64,000 nt of DNA from Hydrangea macrophylla (taxonomy: Eukaryota > Streptophyta > Magnoliopsida > Cornales > Hydrangeaceae). Where the stretch lies: contig CM066991.1 in NCBI GenBank assembly GCA_033977485.1, positions 34,903,850 to 34,967,849 of the forward strand. Direction: 5' to 3'. The translations under genes were made by a program, and so were the position numbers. The notes beneath the pieces were generated by a model. It worked only from the letters and a program-made list of their open reading frames with translations, was not told the DNA's origin and did not search any database. Positions 44,481 through 54,570 of the stretch are shown here, in pieces. Every line of letters begins with the position of its first letter. Positions within the stretch are counted from its first letter, which is position 1.

Positions 44481-45705
44481 AGACCCTATAAGATAATCGT
44501 GTCACTTTTGATCAAGGAATGGGAAGTCATAGAAGCTTTAATGGAATTCGACATTCAAGCTTCAAGACCTGATGATGGACGACCTTTTGGATGTCTTATG
44601 GTGTAATCAACCCTCATTCATTGAATACTCAAAGTTCAAAAGAAGGACGAAGGATTGAGGAAATGTTTTGAGAAGGCGAAAGCAAAGGATTCGACTGAAT
44701 GGAATATTAGAACAAATGAAGGACTCAGATGTACGGACATATTATATGTACCCGACATAGATAGTTTGAGAAAAGACATTCTAGACGAAGTACATAAGTC
44801 AAGGATGAATATATACCCTGGTGGAACCAGGATGTACAAAGACTTAAAAATAAACTTTTGGTAGGAAGGCATGAAGAGAGAGGTTGCAGAATATATAGCT
44901 AAGTGCCCTACTTGTCAGCAAGTCAAGACGGAACACCAATGACTTCCTGGTTTACTATAACTGCTATCGATCCCAAAATGGAAATGAGAGCATATCACCA
45001 TGGATTTTGTTATGGGATTACCGAGATCTCAGCAGAACCATGACGCTATTTGGGTAGTTATTGATCAACTGACCAAATTAGCTCACTTTATTGCTTACAA
45101 TATGACCTATCTTATTGAGAAGATGAGTCAACTATACCTAGAACAGGTTGTGCAATTACATAGAGTACCGGTATCGATTGTATCAGACCAAGATTCGTGG
45201 TTCACCGTTGGATTTTGGGAGAGCCTTCAAAAGGCAATGGGAATATCCTTAAAGTTATGTTCTGCATTTCATCCACAAACCGACTGACAAACAGAAAGGA
45301 TAAACCAAGTAATGGAGGACATGCTCCAAGCATGTGTAATCAATTTTGAAAGTTCTTGGGAAACTCACTTACCATTGATTGAGTTCACTTACAAAAATAG
45401 TTTTCATTCGAGCATAAGGATGGTACAGGTTGAAGCACTGTATGGAAGACTGTGCTGATCATCTTTGTGTTGGGCAGAAGTTAAGGATGGCAAACTATTG
45501 GGACTAGTTCATGAAACCAATAAAGGAATCAATATAGTAAAAGAAATGATGAAAGCAGCACAAAGTAGATATAAGATCTATGTGGACAAACGATAACGAG
45601 ATTTGGAATTCAAAGTTAGAGATCATACATATTTGAAAGTTTCCCTGGTTCGACGCATTGTAGGTTTGGAAAAAAGAGGGAAAAGCTATAACCGCCCTAT
45701 ATTGG
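44481..45705 (+). pseudogene. Element E integrase, first part (up to the J insertion)
   Basis: Zinc region near 44780-44935 (HKSRMNIYPGGTRMYKDLKI, then AKCPTCQQVKTEHQ), catalytic core at 45000-45287 ([67 protein letters not shown]), then the stop TGA where a glycine codon is expected and further broken text to the GPF module. J is inserted in the codons of the GPF motif at 45706; the tail resumes at 54186. The first two catalytic aspartates are readable; the glutamate block follows the stop. Confidence 0.8.
45701..45705. other. Target site duplication of J, left copy
   Basis: ATTGG; the right copy at 54186-54190 is ATTAG, one G/A change. Confidence 0.85.
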
Positions 45706-46707
45706 TGTTGGGTTTGTGCTCTTAAACCATTACTTTATGCATGAGACATTAACATTATAATATATGGATATCAACGTTACATTTCATAATGTATGTTTCT
45801 TTCATGAGATGATTGTTGATCCTTAAGTATCTTAGTAAGTAATTCGTGTGTGTATGAGATACATACAAGATACAAATTACTATTCTCTAATACGTAGAAC
45901 TTGTCACAGTGGATGATGAGACTGGATATCTCATCAGGTATACACTATAGCATGATTAACTATTATTGGATGAAGTGATGAATCTCAATCACTAGAGTGT
46001 AGCTCTTAGTTAATATGCTAGTGCTTATAGTGCATTGACGGACCTGAGCATTCCTATTAACACTCAAGATTGCAATAGTCGATAGGAACTCATAACTTTT
46101 ATAAGGTACGTGTTCTCAATCTTGAGATGATTATGAACACAGACTGTGGACATGGCTGCTTTGACTTACCAATCAGTGAGGACTATAAAAGATCAACACC
46201 TGGGTATCTTGGGTATATCATGTTCACAGGGTTATGAACATATATTGTCAAGATAGAATCTACCCTCTGATTCAGAATAAGCATTCCCTTAAGAATGTCG
46301 CCAAGTCGATTACTAAGAACTACAGTCTTGTTGATAAGTAGTTATCAACATGTTTGGTAATCATGAGAGGTGAATGGGACTCAAGAAATACAAGAAGTAA
46401 TCATGATTTAGGTTGACAGTAACAGTTATCCGACTACCTGAATATGATTACGAATGCTGATGGTAGAGGGACATTAGTTCACCATATAAGTCTAGTTAAC
46501 GCTTCGGATATGTTCTTTTACGTTGGAGTTCAGTAATCGTTTTATAGTAGAGTAAACCTTAACTAATTAGTCGGTTAGTTTGATGATCAAAGAGTTTGAT
46601 CATGGGTATTAACATACTGGTTTGAGCCAACAATAAAGAGCCTAGGAGGTCCCACTCTTAGCTTCGCTAGGATGCTTGGAAAGGCACATAAGAATCATGT
46701 CAAGACA

Positions 46708-46823
46708 GGTTTGATCGATCGAACTAGTTTCAATTGATTGAAGTCTAAACATGCTTGATCGATCTAAAGTTGTTTGATCGATCTAAGGTTCGATCGATCG
46801 ATGTCACTTCGATCGGTCGAAGG
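46708..46823. repeat. CGATCGAT palindrome block of the J LTR
   Basis: Iterated TTGATCGATCGAA, TTGATCGATCTAA, TTCGATCGATCGATG and TTCGATCGGTCGAAGG, each a near palindrome. The 3' LTR has a shorter version at 53731-53800. More copies occur in the leader at 47390-47480 and 47592-47622. Confidence 0.85.
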
Positions 46824-46843
46824 TTAAAGTCAGTTTAGGAAAT

Positions 46844-46852
46844 CTATAAATA
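46844..46852 (+). promoter_or_regulatory. TATA box of the J 5' LTR
   Basis: CTATAAATA, 20-30 bp downstream of the CGATCGAT block; also present at 53820 in the 3' LTR. Confidence 0.65.
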
Positions 46853-47212
46853 GTGGAGCTGCGTTTAGGGTTTTTTTATCCTCGTTTTTTCTATACGAAA
46901 GCTACAGAACGTGTTTAGGGCTTCCAAAACCTTCTTATCCTCCATATCCAAGATCCCACCATCTCTACCCTCTCTGGGAAGCATCCACAGGAGTCATAAG
47001 GGTAAAGACAACCCAGTGGAGGCTGTTGCATCACCAAGGTTGAAGATTTCAGAATTGGGTTCAAGACACTATGGTATAGTTCTTGTCCCCTCTTGTTACT
47101 ATGCATCTATGGAATTGACGAGTAGTAGATCTTGGGCTACTAATAAGTTTTGGTAACTTAACCTTTTCTACTACCCGTTTAAAAATAGTTTTAAACCTAT
47201 TTTTCCTTCAAT

Positions 47213-47229
47213 TGGTATCACGACCACAC
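47213..47229 (+). other. Primer binding site of element J, mutated
   Basis: TGGTATCACGACCACAC, two bases after the LTR; a changed form of the Met-tRNA site TGGTATCAGAGC. Confidence 0.7.
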
Positions 47230-48873
47230 TTGTTTGGATCTACAGATGCATTTTGGAACACTAGTTTTAATTTGCATGCTGATTTTAGAACTGTTTTCGA
47301 AATTGCATCGTCACAGATCTATTTTTGTAGTGTTTATGTTGCAGAATATAAATCTGTGATTACATTAGATGCCTGATGGATTCGATCGATTGAAGTAGTC
47401 TCGATCGATTGAACTTCGTCTGTTCTCAAGCGATCGAACTAGCTTTGATCGATCGATCGAATGGTGTTGAATCGATCGAGAGTGGTTCTCTATCCAGGTG
47501 TTTAGTTTACAATTTTAAAGATTTTAAAATATGCACTTTAATTTTTAATTATTCTGTAAAGATTCTCAAACCTTTCTGTAAAACTAAATGGTCAATCGAT
47601 CGAACCTTCGTCGATCCATTGAAGTGTGACAGAGAAGTGAGATGCTATTTTGAGTTCTAATTCAGTGCATAAAGAGTTTATGTACTGTGTGAATCAATTA
47701 GGGGTTCCAATAGTTATACATATTTGTTATATATGCATAGATGTGCGTACGACAAACCCTTTTGCAGCAAAGTGAGTCCCCTATCGCCCATGGCACCAAG
47801 ATCAAAGTTTAAATTTTTTATTAAGATGTTTGTGATTGGTGGATGATTGTAAATTGTATTTATTGTTGGTTTGGTTTTAACGCATGTGTAAAGGGCTCTG
47901 CGACTTCAATCCTACGAAAAGGAAAGTCACACCTATTTCCCTAGCCTTCTTTATTTTCTGGTTGCTAATTTCTATTTCTAGATGAATTTTAAGCTTCAAA
48001 AAAAGCATAGGAGCAATGTAATAGAATTAGAATATACATGAAGATGGAGGAGCAAGCTGTTGTCCATGAAGATGGAGCTGGAGGCAATTAAACCAAGGAG
48101 GAGGTTCTATGGAGTAGAGCCATGGGAGATAGAGGTATATGAATGCCTTTGTTTCAATTTTAGTTTTTTGTGTCATGTGCTTGGTTGTGATTGGCATTTA
48201 ATTATATTGTTACTACTTGCATGCACGTAAAACAAGTTTTCTAAAATAAAATTCAAAAATCGTTTTCAATGCATTAGTAAACATTGGATGTTTATGGGTA
48301 ATGTGTAGAAACAATTTTTCCTATAAAAAAAATCCTTATTTACTAAATCTGGAGGGAGAGGGTCTTATTATAACACCCACGATCTTCCACTAATGGTTCA
48401 TTGTACGATGAGTAGTGCATTCTGTGTCACCTCACCAGGGGTGATCATTCCATACAGAGGGTACACTCCTCATTGGTTACTAGACGTGAACTTCCTATGG
48501 ATAGGATTAATCAGACGTGTTAGAGGGTGACCACCACACAGAGGTGCTACTTGAGGCGGTTGTGATTGGATCCTAGTTAATGATACACAATAGCTAAGCC
48601 ATGGATAAGGGATCCCGCATGGGACATTATTCAGAAACATAGAGATCAAAAAGGCTTGGGAGTCATAACTTGTTTTGCAAGAGTTGCATAGCAGACAAGT
48701 CATGATTAATCGAAAGATCGAGTATTGACCGCCACACGGAGGCTTTATTCTTTCGTTTTGATATTCTGGCGACTTTGTTTAAAAATAAGAGTTTTTAAGG
48801 ATTCTTTTATTTCAAACTGTCAAATTCTGATATCCATATTTATTTTATCTTTTGATTTTTTCAGTAAATCATA
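47230..48873 (+). other. Untranslated leader of element J
   Basis: About 1.64 kb without a supported frame. It includes CGATCGAT palindromes (47390-47480, 47592-47622). A short reading at 47409-47660 crosses these and is not convincing. The stretch is unusually long for a copia leader. Confidence 0.5.
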
Positions 48874-49690
48874 ATGTCTGGATCTACATTTAGTCCAATT
48901 GCCACCATACTCACTCAAAACAAGTTAACTGGAAATAACTACGCAGAATGGAAATGAAACCTTGACATCATTTTAACTATGGAGGATTACATATATGTCC
49001 TCACCACCCCATGCCCCAAAAAAATTGCTGCAAATGCTTCGACAACTACCAAACGCGAGTTTAATAAATGGATGAAGTCGAATGAAATGGCTCGTTACTA
49101 CATTCTGGCCTCAATGGCTGGTGTGTTGCAACACCAATTCCAGTCGAATAATTCTGCCAGTGACATTATTGAATCCCTAAAAAAGATGTTTGGGGAGCAT
49201 GTCAGGCCTGCCAGGCAGGCAGCTATATAGAAGATAATAAGTTCTAAGATGTCGGAAGGGACTCCAGTCAAAGAACATGTTTTAAAAATGATTGGTTATT
49301 TAAACAAGCTGAAGACCCTAGGTGCCAACATCGATGCACAGACTCAAGTTGATATGATCCTCAATACGCTGTCACCATTATTCGCTCAATTTAAACTGAA
49401 TTATAACATGAATAAAATGGATTTTTCAATGAGCAAATTAATGAGTTCTTTACTTGTAGCAAAAGGGGTGATCAAACCTGAGGGCAATATTTTGAATGTT
49501 GAGAAAAGCTCTTCTTCTTCCCGATCTACTCCAAAAGGTAAAAAAGGAAAGAAGAAAGTTGGCACTGGTGGTCCAAGTGTTTGACCGGTCCCTAAGATTG
49601 CAAAATCCAAGGGAAAAGAAAAGGACAAAAGGAAGGTGGGTAGCCAAGGCAAAGGAAAGTGTTTCCAATGCAGCGACAAAGGCCACTGGA
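48874..49690 (+). pseudogene. Element J gag
   Basis: Starts at ATG 48874 (MSGSTFSPIATILTQNKLTG), followed by the copia gag core: NNYAEWK, MEDYIYVLTTPCP, WMKSNEMARYYILASMAGVL, MSEGTPVKEHVLKMIGYLNK, QVDMILNTLSPLFAQFKLNY. One frame runs to the CCHC knuckle CFQCSDKGHWKRNC (about 49660-49701), interrupted by TGA at 48955, TAG at 49228 and TGA at 49582. The TAG is likely a former CAG and the first TGA a former CGA. It would be intact but for these stops. Confidence 0.85.
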
Positions 49691-50100
49691 AGAGGAATTG
49701 TCTAGAATTCTTAGCTACAAGAGTTCAAGGTATGATTGAATCACATGTGATTGAAGTAAGTTTTATAACGGATACTTCAAACACTTGGTGCATTGATTCT
49801 GGTGTGACTAACCATATCTGTAATTGATTGTAGGGTTCAGACCAACCAGGAGGTGCAGTGATGGGGAGATCGTACTAACTCTAGGTTCTAGCACAACCGC
49901 ATCTGTGGTTGCTATAGGAGTCATAGTTTTATAATTTTTAGATAATAAAGTTTTGATTTTATTAGATGTACTTTACGTCCTTTCAATGAGACGTAATTTA
50001 ATTTTAGTTTCTAATTTATCGAATAATGGTTATTCTTTTTATTTTGAAACTGAAGTTGTGATTAAAAGAAATGGTTCTTTTGTTTGTTCTGGTATTAAAT
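49691..50100 (+). pseudogene. Element J protease
   Basis: The gag frame continues into the protease: VSFITDTSNTWCIDSGVTNH, where copia proteases have WxxDSGxxxH, then ICN before the stop at 49828. Downstream text to 50100 has the frame shifted (DGEIVLTLGSS-like, LLDVLYVLSMRRNLIL-like). The catalytic DSG is kept. Not functional because of the stop and the frameshift. Confidence 0.75.
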
Positions 50101-50847
50101 CAATGGTTTGTATATGATTACTCCCAATACTTCTAAAGATTCTTGTATGGAACTTAATAATTTAGTGGTAACTATACCATCTAAAAGAGCGGGTAATAGG
50201 ACCAATGTATTGCTGGAATTAGTTCATACTGATGTGTGTGGATCAATAAATATTAGAGCAAGGGGTGGTTATGAGTACTTCATTACATTTACTGATGACC
50301 ACTCTAGGTATGGATATGTGTACCTAATGCAGCACAAGTCTGAAGCCTTTGAAAAGTTCAAAGAGTTTAGGGATGGAGTGGAGAAGCAATTGGGCACATA
50401 TATCAAGGTCATTCAATCTAATCGAGGTGGCGAGTACCTCTCTAATGAGTTTATTGATCACCTCGTACAGAATGAGATTCGGTAACAGTTGACTGCACTG
50501 GTACACCTCAATAGAACGGCATGGCAGAGAGAAGGAACTAGACTCTTTTAGACATGGCTAGGTTGATGATGAGTTATTTGGAGTTATCTTTATTCTTTTG
50601 GGGTTATGCATTGGAAACTGCTGTGTACATACTAAATCTAGTACCAAGCAAATCTATTCCCAAGACACCACGGGAGATGTGGATTGGGTACAAGCCTTCT
50701 TTGTAATATCTCCGGATATGGGGGTGTCTGGCATATGTGCTGAAAGGAAAGATGAGCAAGTTGGATTCTAGATCAAAAGTATGTTACTTCGTAGGGTATC
50801 CAAAGGGTACTTACGGATGGTATTTTTATGATCCAAGAGAATAGAAA
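50101..50847 (+). pseudogene. Element J integrase
   Basis: Reading 50108-50485 gives the end of the pre-integrase region, ELVHTDVCGSINIRARGGYE (first catalytic D), FITFTDDHSRYGYVYLM and KVIQSNRGGEYLSNEF. In the latter the second catalytic aspartate, usually SDRGGEY, is asparagine. After the stop, shifted frames show GMAERR-like text (about 50515-50535), the glutamate block, then IPKTPREMWIGYKPS and KVCYFVGYPKGTYGWYFYDP. Stops and shifts as well as the D/N change abolish activity. Confidence 0.82.
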
Positions 50848-52200
50848 GTGTTTGTTAGTACAAATGCTATTTTCTCGGAGGATGATTATGTCATTAACCA
50901 TAAACCTAAGGGAAGGATAGATCTGAGAGAGATTAAAGGAGAGCCCTCAGTTCAATCCGTAGTTAATAATGATATAAATCAAGAAAATACCACTTCTTCA
51001 CCCTTTTTTGAACCAGTACCTCATCGTAATGGGATGATTATTAGCCAACTTGATAGATACATGTTCTTAGGAGAAGTTTTTGAAGTTGTCTCCATAGAAT
51101 GCAAATCTGATCCTACCACATATGAAGAGCCAATGGCTGATGTAGACTCAGCTCATTGGATTAAAGCTATGAAAGCTGAATTAGAGTCCATGGATTCCAA
51201 TCAGGTCTGGGATCTTGTAGAACTTCCAGCCAATGTTAAACCCATTGGCTGTAAGTGGTTCTACAAGAGGAAAAAAGGATCTGATGGAAAGGTTGAGAAC
51301 TTTAAAGCTAGGTTTGTAGCAAAAGGTTACACTCAAAGGGAGGGCATTGGCTATGAGGACACCTTCTCGCCGGTAGCCATGCTCAAGTCCATCAAAATAC
51401 TCTTACCCATTGCGGTATGCCTAGATTATGAGATCTGATAGATGGACGTCAAGACTGCATTCTTGAATGGCAATCTTGAGGAGGACATCTTTATGCAACA
51501 AGCAGAAGGGTTCATAGCTGGTTGGAAAGGTAGCTTGGTATGCAAGTTGCAAAAGTCCATTTATGGGCTTAAGTAGGCATCCAGGAGTTGGAACATATGT
51601 TTTGACCAAGCGGTCAAATCGTTTAGTCTCATATAGAATCTGGATGAACCTTGTGTATACAAGAAGTATGAAGGAAAAGTGGTGGCTTTTCTTATGCTTT
51701 ACGTTGACGACATTCTACTCATTGGGAATGATGTAGCGATGTTATCAATAGTCAATATTTGGCTAGCTAGTACTTTAATCTGAAGGATCTAGGAGAGGCT
51801 AGCTATATTCTTGGAATAAAGCTCTTTCGGGACCGTAAGCGAAAGTTAATGGGATTATCTCAAGCTGGTTATATCGATAAGGTGCTAACTAGGTTTTCAA
51901 TGGATAATTCTAAGAAAGGTTTGTTACCTTTCAGATATGGTTTAGTGTTCTCCAAGGACCAGTGTTTAAAAACACAGGAGGAGATGAATCACATGGCAGG
52001 AGTTCCCTATGTTTCGGTAGTAGGAAGTCTCATGTATGAGCTGTTATGCACTAGACCAGATATCTGCTTTGAAGTTGGCATGGTTAGCAGGTATCAATCG
52101 AATCCAAGTCTAGAACACTGGACAGCCATGAAGCACATTCTTAAGTACTTGAGAAGACTAAAGATTACATGCTTATGTACGGTGGTAGTGAGTTAATTCT
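50848..52200 (+). pseudogene. Element J reverse transcriptase
   Basis: Copia RT in pieces: 50848-51438 with AHWIKAMKAELESMDSNQVW, PIGCKWFYKRKKGSDGKVEN, KARFVAKGYTQREGIGYEDT and FSPVAMLKSIKILL; after a [27 protein letters not shown] then TAG where glutamine is normal; the catalytic FLMLYVDDILLIGND at about 51690-51735; then a frameshift and (51849-52196) PYVSVVGSLMYELLCTRPDI and MKHILKYLR. The YVDD aspartates are intact. Confidence 0.87.
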
Positions 52201-52660
52201 AGTGGGATACACTGACTCGGATTTTATGTTAGATAAGGATTCCAGGAAGTAGACATCCGGACATCTCTTTACCTTGAAAGGTGGTGCTGTTAGTTGGAGG
52301 AGCATTAAGCATAAATGCATTGCAGACTCAACAACAGAAGCTGAGTCTATGGCTGCTTGTGAAGCCGCAATGAAAGCTGTTTGGCTCAAGAAGTTCCTTA
52401 TGGAGCTCGAGGTGGTACCAGCGTCGCTGTCACCTATTACACTTTATTGTGATAATAGCGGGGCAGTGGATCAGTCCAAGGAGCCAAGGAATCACAGAAA
52501 GGGAAAACACGTAGAGCAAAAATATAATCTAATTCGAGATATTGTTCAATGTGGAGATGTAACTATCAGCAAGATTGCCACCTCTGACAATCTTGCAGAT
52601 CCGTTTACAAAGGCCTTGCCATAGAAGGTATTTGATCGTCATCAAGATAGTCTAGGTCTC
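52201..52660 (+). pseudogene. Element J RNase H
   Basis: Reading 52274-52624: MKGGAVSWRSIKHKCIADST, TEAESMAACEAAMKAVWL, LYCDNSGAVDQSKEPRNHRK, KHVEQKYNLIRDIVQCGDV and SDNLADPFTKALP, the standard copia RNase H end. The residues E in TEAE and D in CDNSGA are kept. The first block (YTDSDFMLD-like) lies at 52206-52240 in another frame before a TAG. The final TAG at 52621 falls after the usual TKALP. Confidence 0.85.
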
Positions 52661-52684
52661 AGATGTAATCCTGTATGGTTATGA

Positions 52685-52699
52685 GTGCTAGTGGGAGTT
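52685..52699 (+). other. Polypurine tract of element J
   Basis: GTGCTAGTGGGAGTT immediately before the 3' LTR. It matches the AGTGGGAG-type tract usual in plant copia elements. Confidence 0.7.
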
Positions 52700-54185
52700 T
52701 GTTGAGTTTGTGCCCTCAAACCATTACTTTATGTACAAGACATTGACATTATAATATATGGATATCAACATTACATTTCATAATGTATGTTTCTTTCATG
52801 AGATGATTGTTGATCCTTAATTATCATAGCAAGTAATTCGTGTGTGTATCAGATACATACAAGTGAGATACGAATTACTATTCTTTAATACTTAGAACAT
52901 GTCACAGTGGTTGATGAGACTAGATATCTCATCAGGCATACATTGTAGTATGATTAACTACCATTGGATGGAGTGATGAATCTCAATCACTAGAGTGTAG
53001 CTTTTAGTTAATATGCTAGTGCTTATAGTGCATTGACGGACCTGAACATTCCTATTAACACTCAAGACTGTCAACAGTCGATAGGAACTCATAACTTATA
53101 TAAGGTACGTGTTCTCAATCTTGAAATGATTATGAACACAGTCTGTGGACATGGCTGCTTTGACTTACCAATCAGTGAGGTCTATAAAAGATCAACACCT
53201 GGGTATGTTGGGTATGACATGTTCACAGGGTTGTGAACATATATTGTCAAGATAAAATCGACCCTTTTATTCAAAGCAAACATTCCCTTCAGAATGTCGC
53301 CAAGTCGATTACTAAGAACTACAGTTTGTTGATAAGTAGTTATCAACATGTTTGGTTATCATGAGAGGTGAATGGGACTCAAGAAATACAAGAAGTAATC
53401 ATGATTTAGGTTGACAGTAATAGTTATCCGACTACCTGAATATGATTACGAATGCTGATGGTAAAAGGACATTAGTACACCATACAATTCTAGTTATCGC
53501 TTCAGATATGTTCTTTTGCGTTGTAGTTTAGTTTTCATTTTATAGTGGAGTAAACCATTAACTGATCAGTCGATTAGTTTACTGATCAAAGAGTTTGATC
53601 ATGTGAATTAGCATACTGGTCTGAGCCAACAATAAAGAGCCTAGGAGGTACCACTCTTAGCTCTACTAGGATGCTAAGAGTGGTACCTCCTATGCTTGAA
53701 AAGGCAGATGAGGATCATGTCATGAAAGGTTTGATCGATCGAACTAGTTTCGATCGATCGAAGGTTTGATCGATCGACGTCACTTCGATCGGTTGAAGGT
53801 TAGAGTCAGTTTTGGAAATCTATAAATAGAGCAGTTGCATACAGGGTTTTTGTATCGTTGTTTTTTTTGTACGAAAGCTGTAGAACCTATTTAGGGCTTC
53901 CTAAACATTCCTATCCTCCGTATCAAAGATCCTACCATCTCTAGCCTCTCCGAAAAGCATCCGCAGGAGTCATAAGGGTGAAGACATCCTAGTGGAGGCT
54001 ACTGCATCACCAAGGTTGAAGATTTCAGAATTGGGTTCAAGACACTAAGGTATAATTCTTGTCCCCTCTTGTTACTATACATGTATGGAATTGATGAGTA
54101 GTAGATCCTGGGCTACCAATAAGGTTTTGTAACTTAACCTTTTCCACTGCGCATTTAAAAATAGTTTTAAACCTGTTTTCCTTCA
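52700..54185 (+). repeat. 3' LTR of element J
   Basis: TGTTGAGTTTGTGCCC to TTTTCCTTCA. Homologous to 45706-47210 along its length, with many substitutions, a shorter CGATCGAT block, and a 21-bp insertion at 53675-53695 that creates an inverted repeat. The reading at 53033-53236 is an LTR shadow. Confidence 0.92.
53642..53692. repeat. Perfect 20-bp inverted repeat in the J 3' LTR
   Basis: 53642-53661 and 53673-53692 are exact reverse complements with an 11-bp spacer. The 5' LTR (46648-46680) has only the left arm with one difference and no right arm. Confidence 0.95.
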
Positions 54186-54530
54186 ATTAGACCATTTGAA
54201 ATTCTAGAATGCATAGGGAAAGTCGCCTACGGATTGGCATTACCACAAAAGATGTGGGGAGTTCATAATGTATTACATATGAGTATGTTGATGAAGTGCA
54301 TTAACAGCCCAGCACACGAGATTGATTTCAAAGACATCGAAGCAAATGACAATGCTACATTCATCGAAGGACCTGTAATAATTCTGGATCAAGGAATCAA
54401 GAAGCTGAAAAATACAGAGATTCCACTAGTAAAGGTTCAGTGGAAGCATCATGATGAAGGAAAAGCTTCTTGGGACCTGGGATCGGAGATGCGAGAGAAA
54501 TTCCCGTTTCTATTTAGCACTAGTTAGTTT
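54186..54530 (+). pseudogene. Element E integrase tail with chromodomain
   Basis: Continues the E integrase after J: PFEILECIGKVAYGLALPQK, WGVHNVLHMSMLMKCI, EIDFKDIEANDNATF, then ILDQGIKKLKNTEIPLVKVQ and WKHHDEGKASWDL. This aligns with residues 1390-1499 of C, including the chromodomain-like end. The frame is open to the natural stop at 54525, the longest undamaged piece of E pol. The target duplication ATTAG forms the first codons. Confidence 0.85.
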
Positions 54531-54570
54531 TGATTTCGAGGTAAAAAAACTTGTAATAGGTGATAGAAGA

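Larger units (their letters stand above)
45706..47210 (+). repeat. 5' LTR of element J
   Basis: TGTTGGGTTTGTGCTC to TTTTCCTTCA. A block of GATCGATCGA palindromes (46708-46823) lies just upstream of the TATA box CTATAAATA (46844). The reading at 46911-47156 falls in the R/U5 part and has no family character. Confidence 0.92.
45706..54185 (+). mobile_element. Element J: Ty1/copia retrotransposon, full length but degenerate
   Basis: 8480 bp with LTRs of 1505 and 1486 bp, PBS, a long leader, and gag, protease, integrase, RT and RNase H in the copia order. Target duplications are ATTGG and ATTAG. LTR start is TGTTGGGTTTG/TGTTGAGTTTG and end CCTTCA. LTRs differ noticeably (many substitutions plus a 21-bp insertion in the 3' copy), so J is much older than C. 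In-frame stops and at least three frameshifts break pol. I do not assign a copia lineage. Confidence 0.93.

Noticed and set aside
49401..49686. Minus-strand readings opposite J gag
   Set aside because: Shadows of the gag and knuckle coding sequence on the plus strand.
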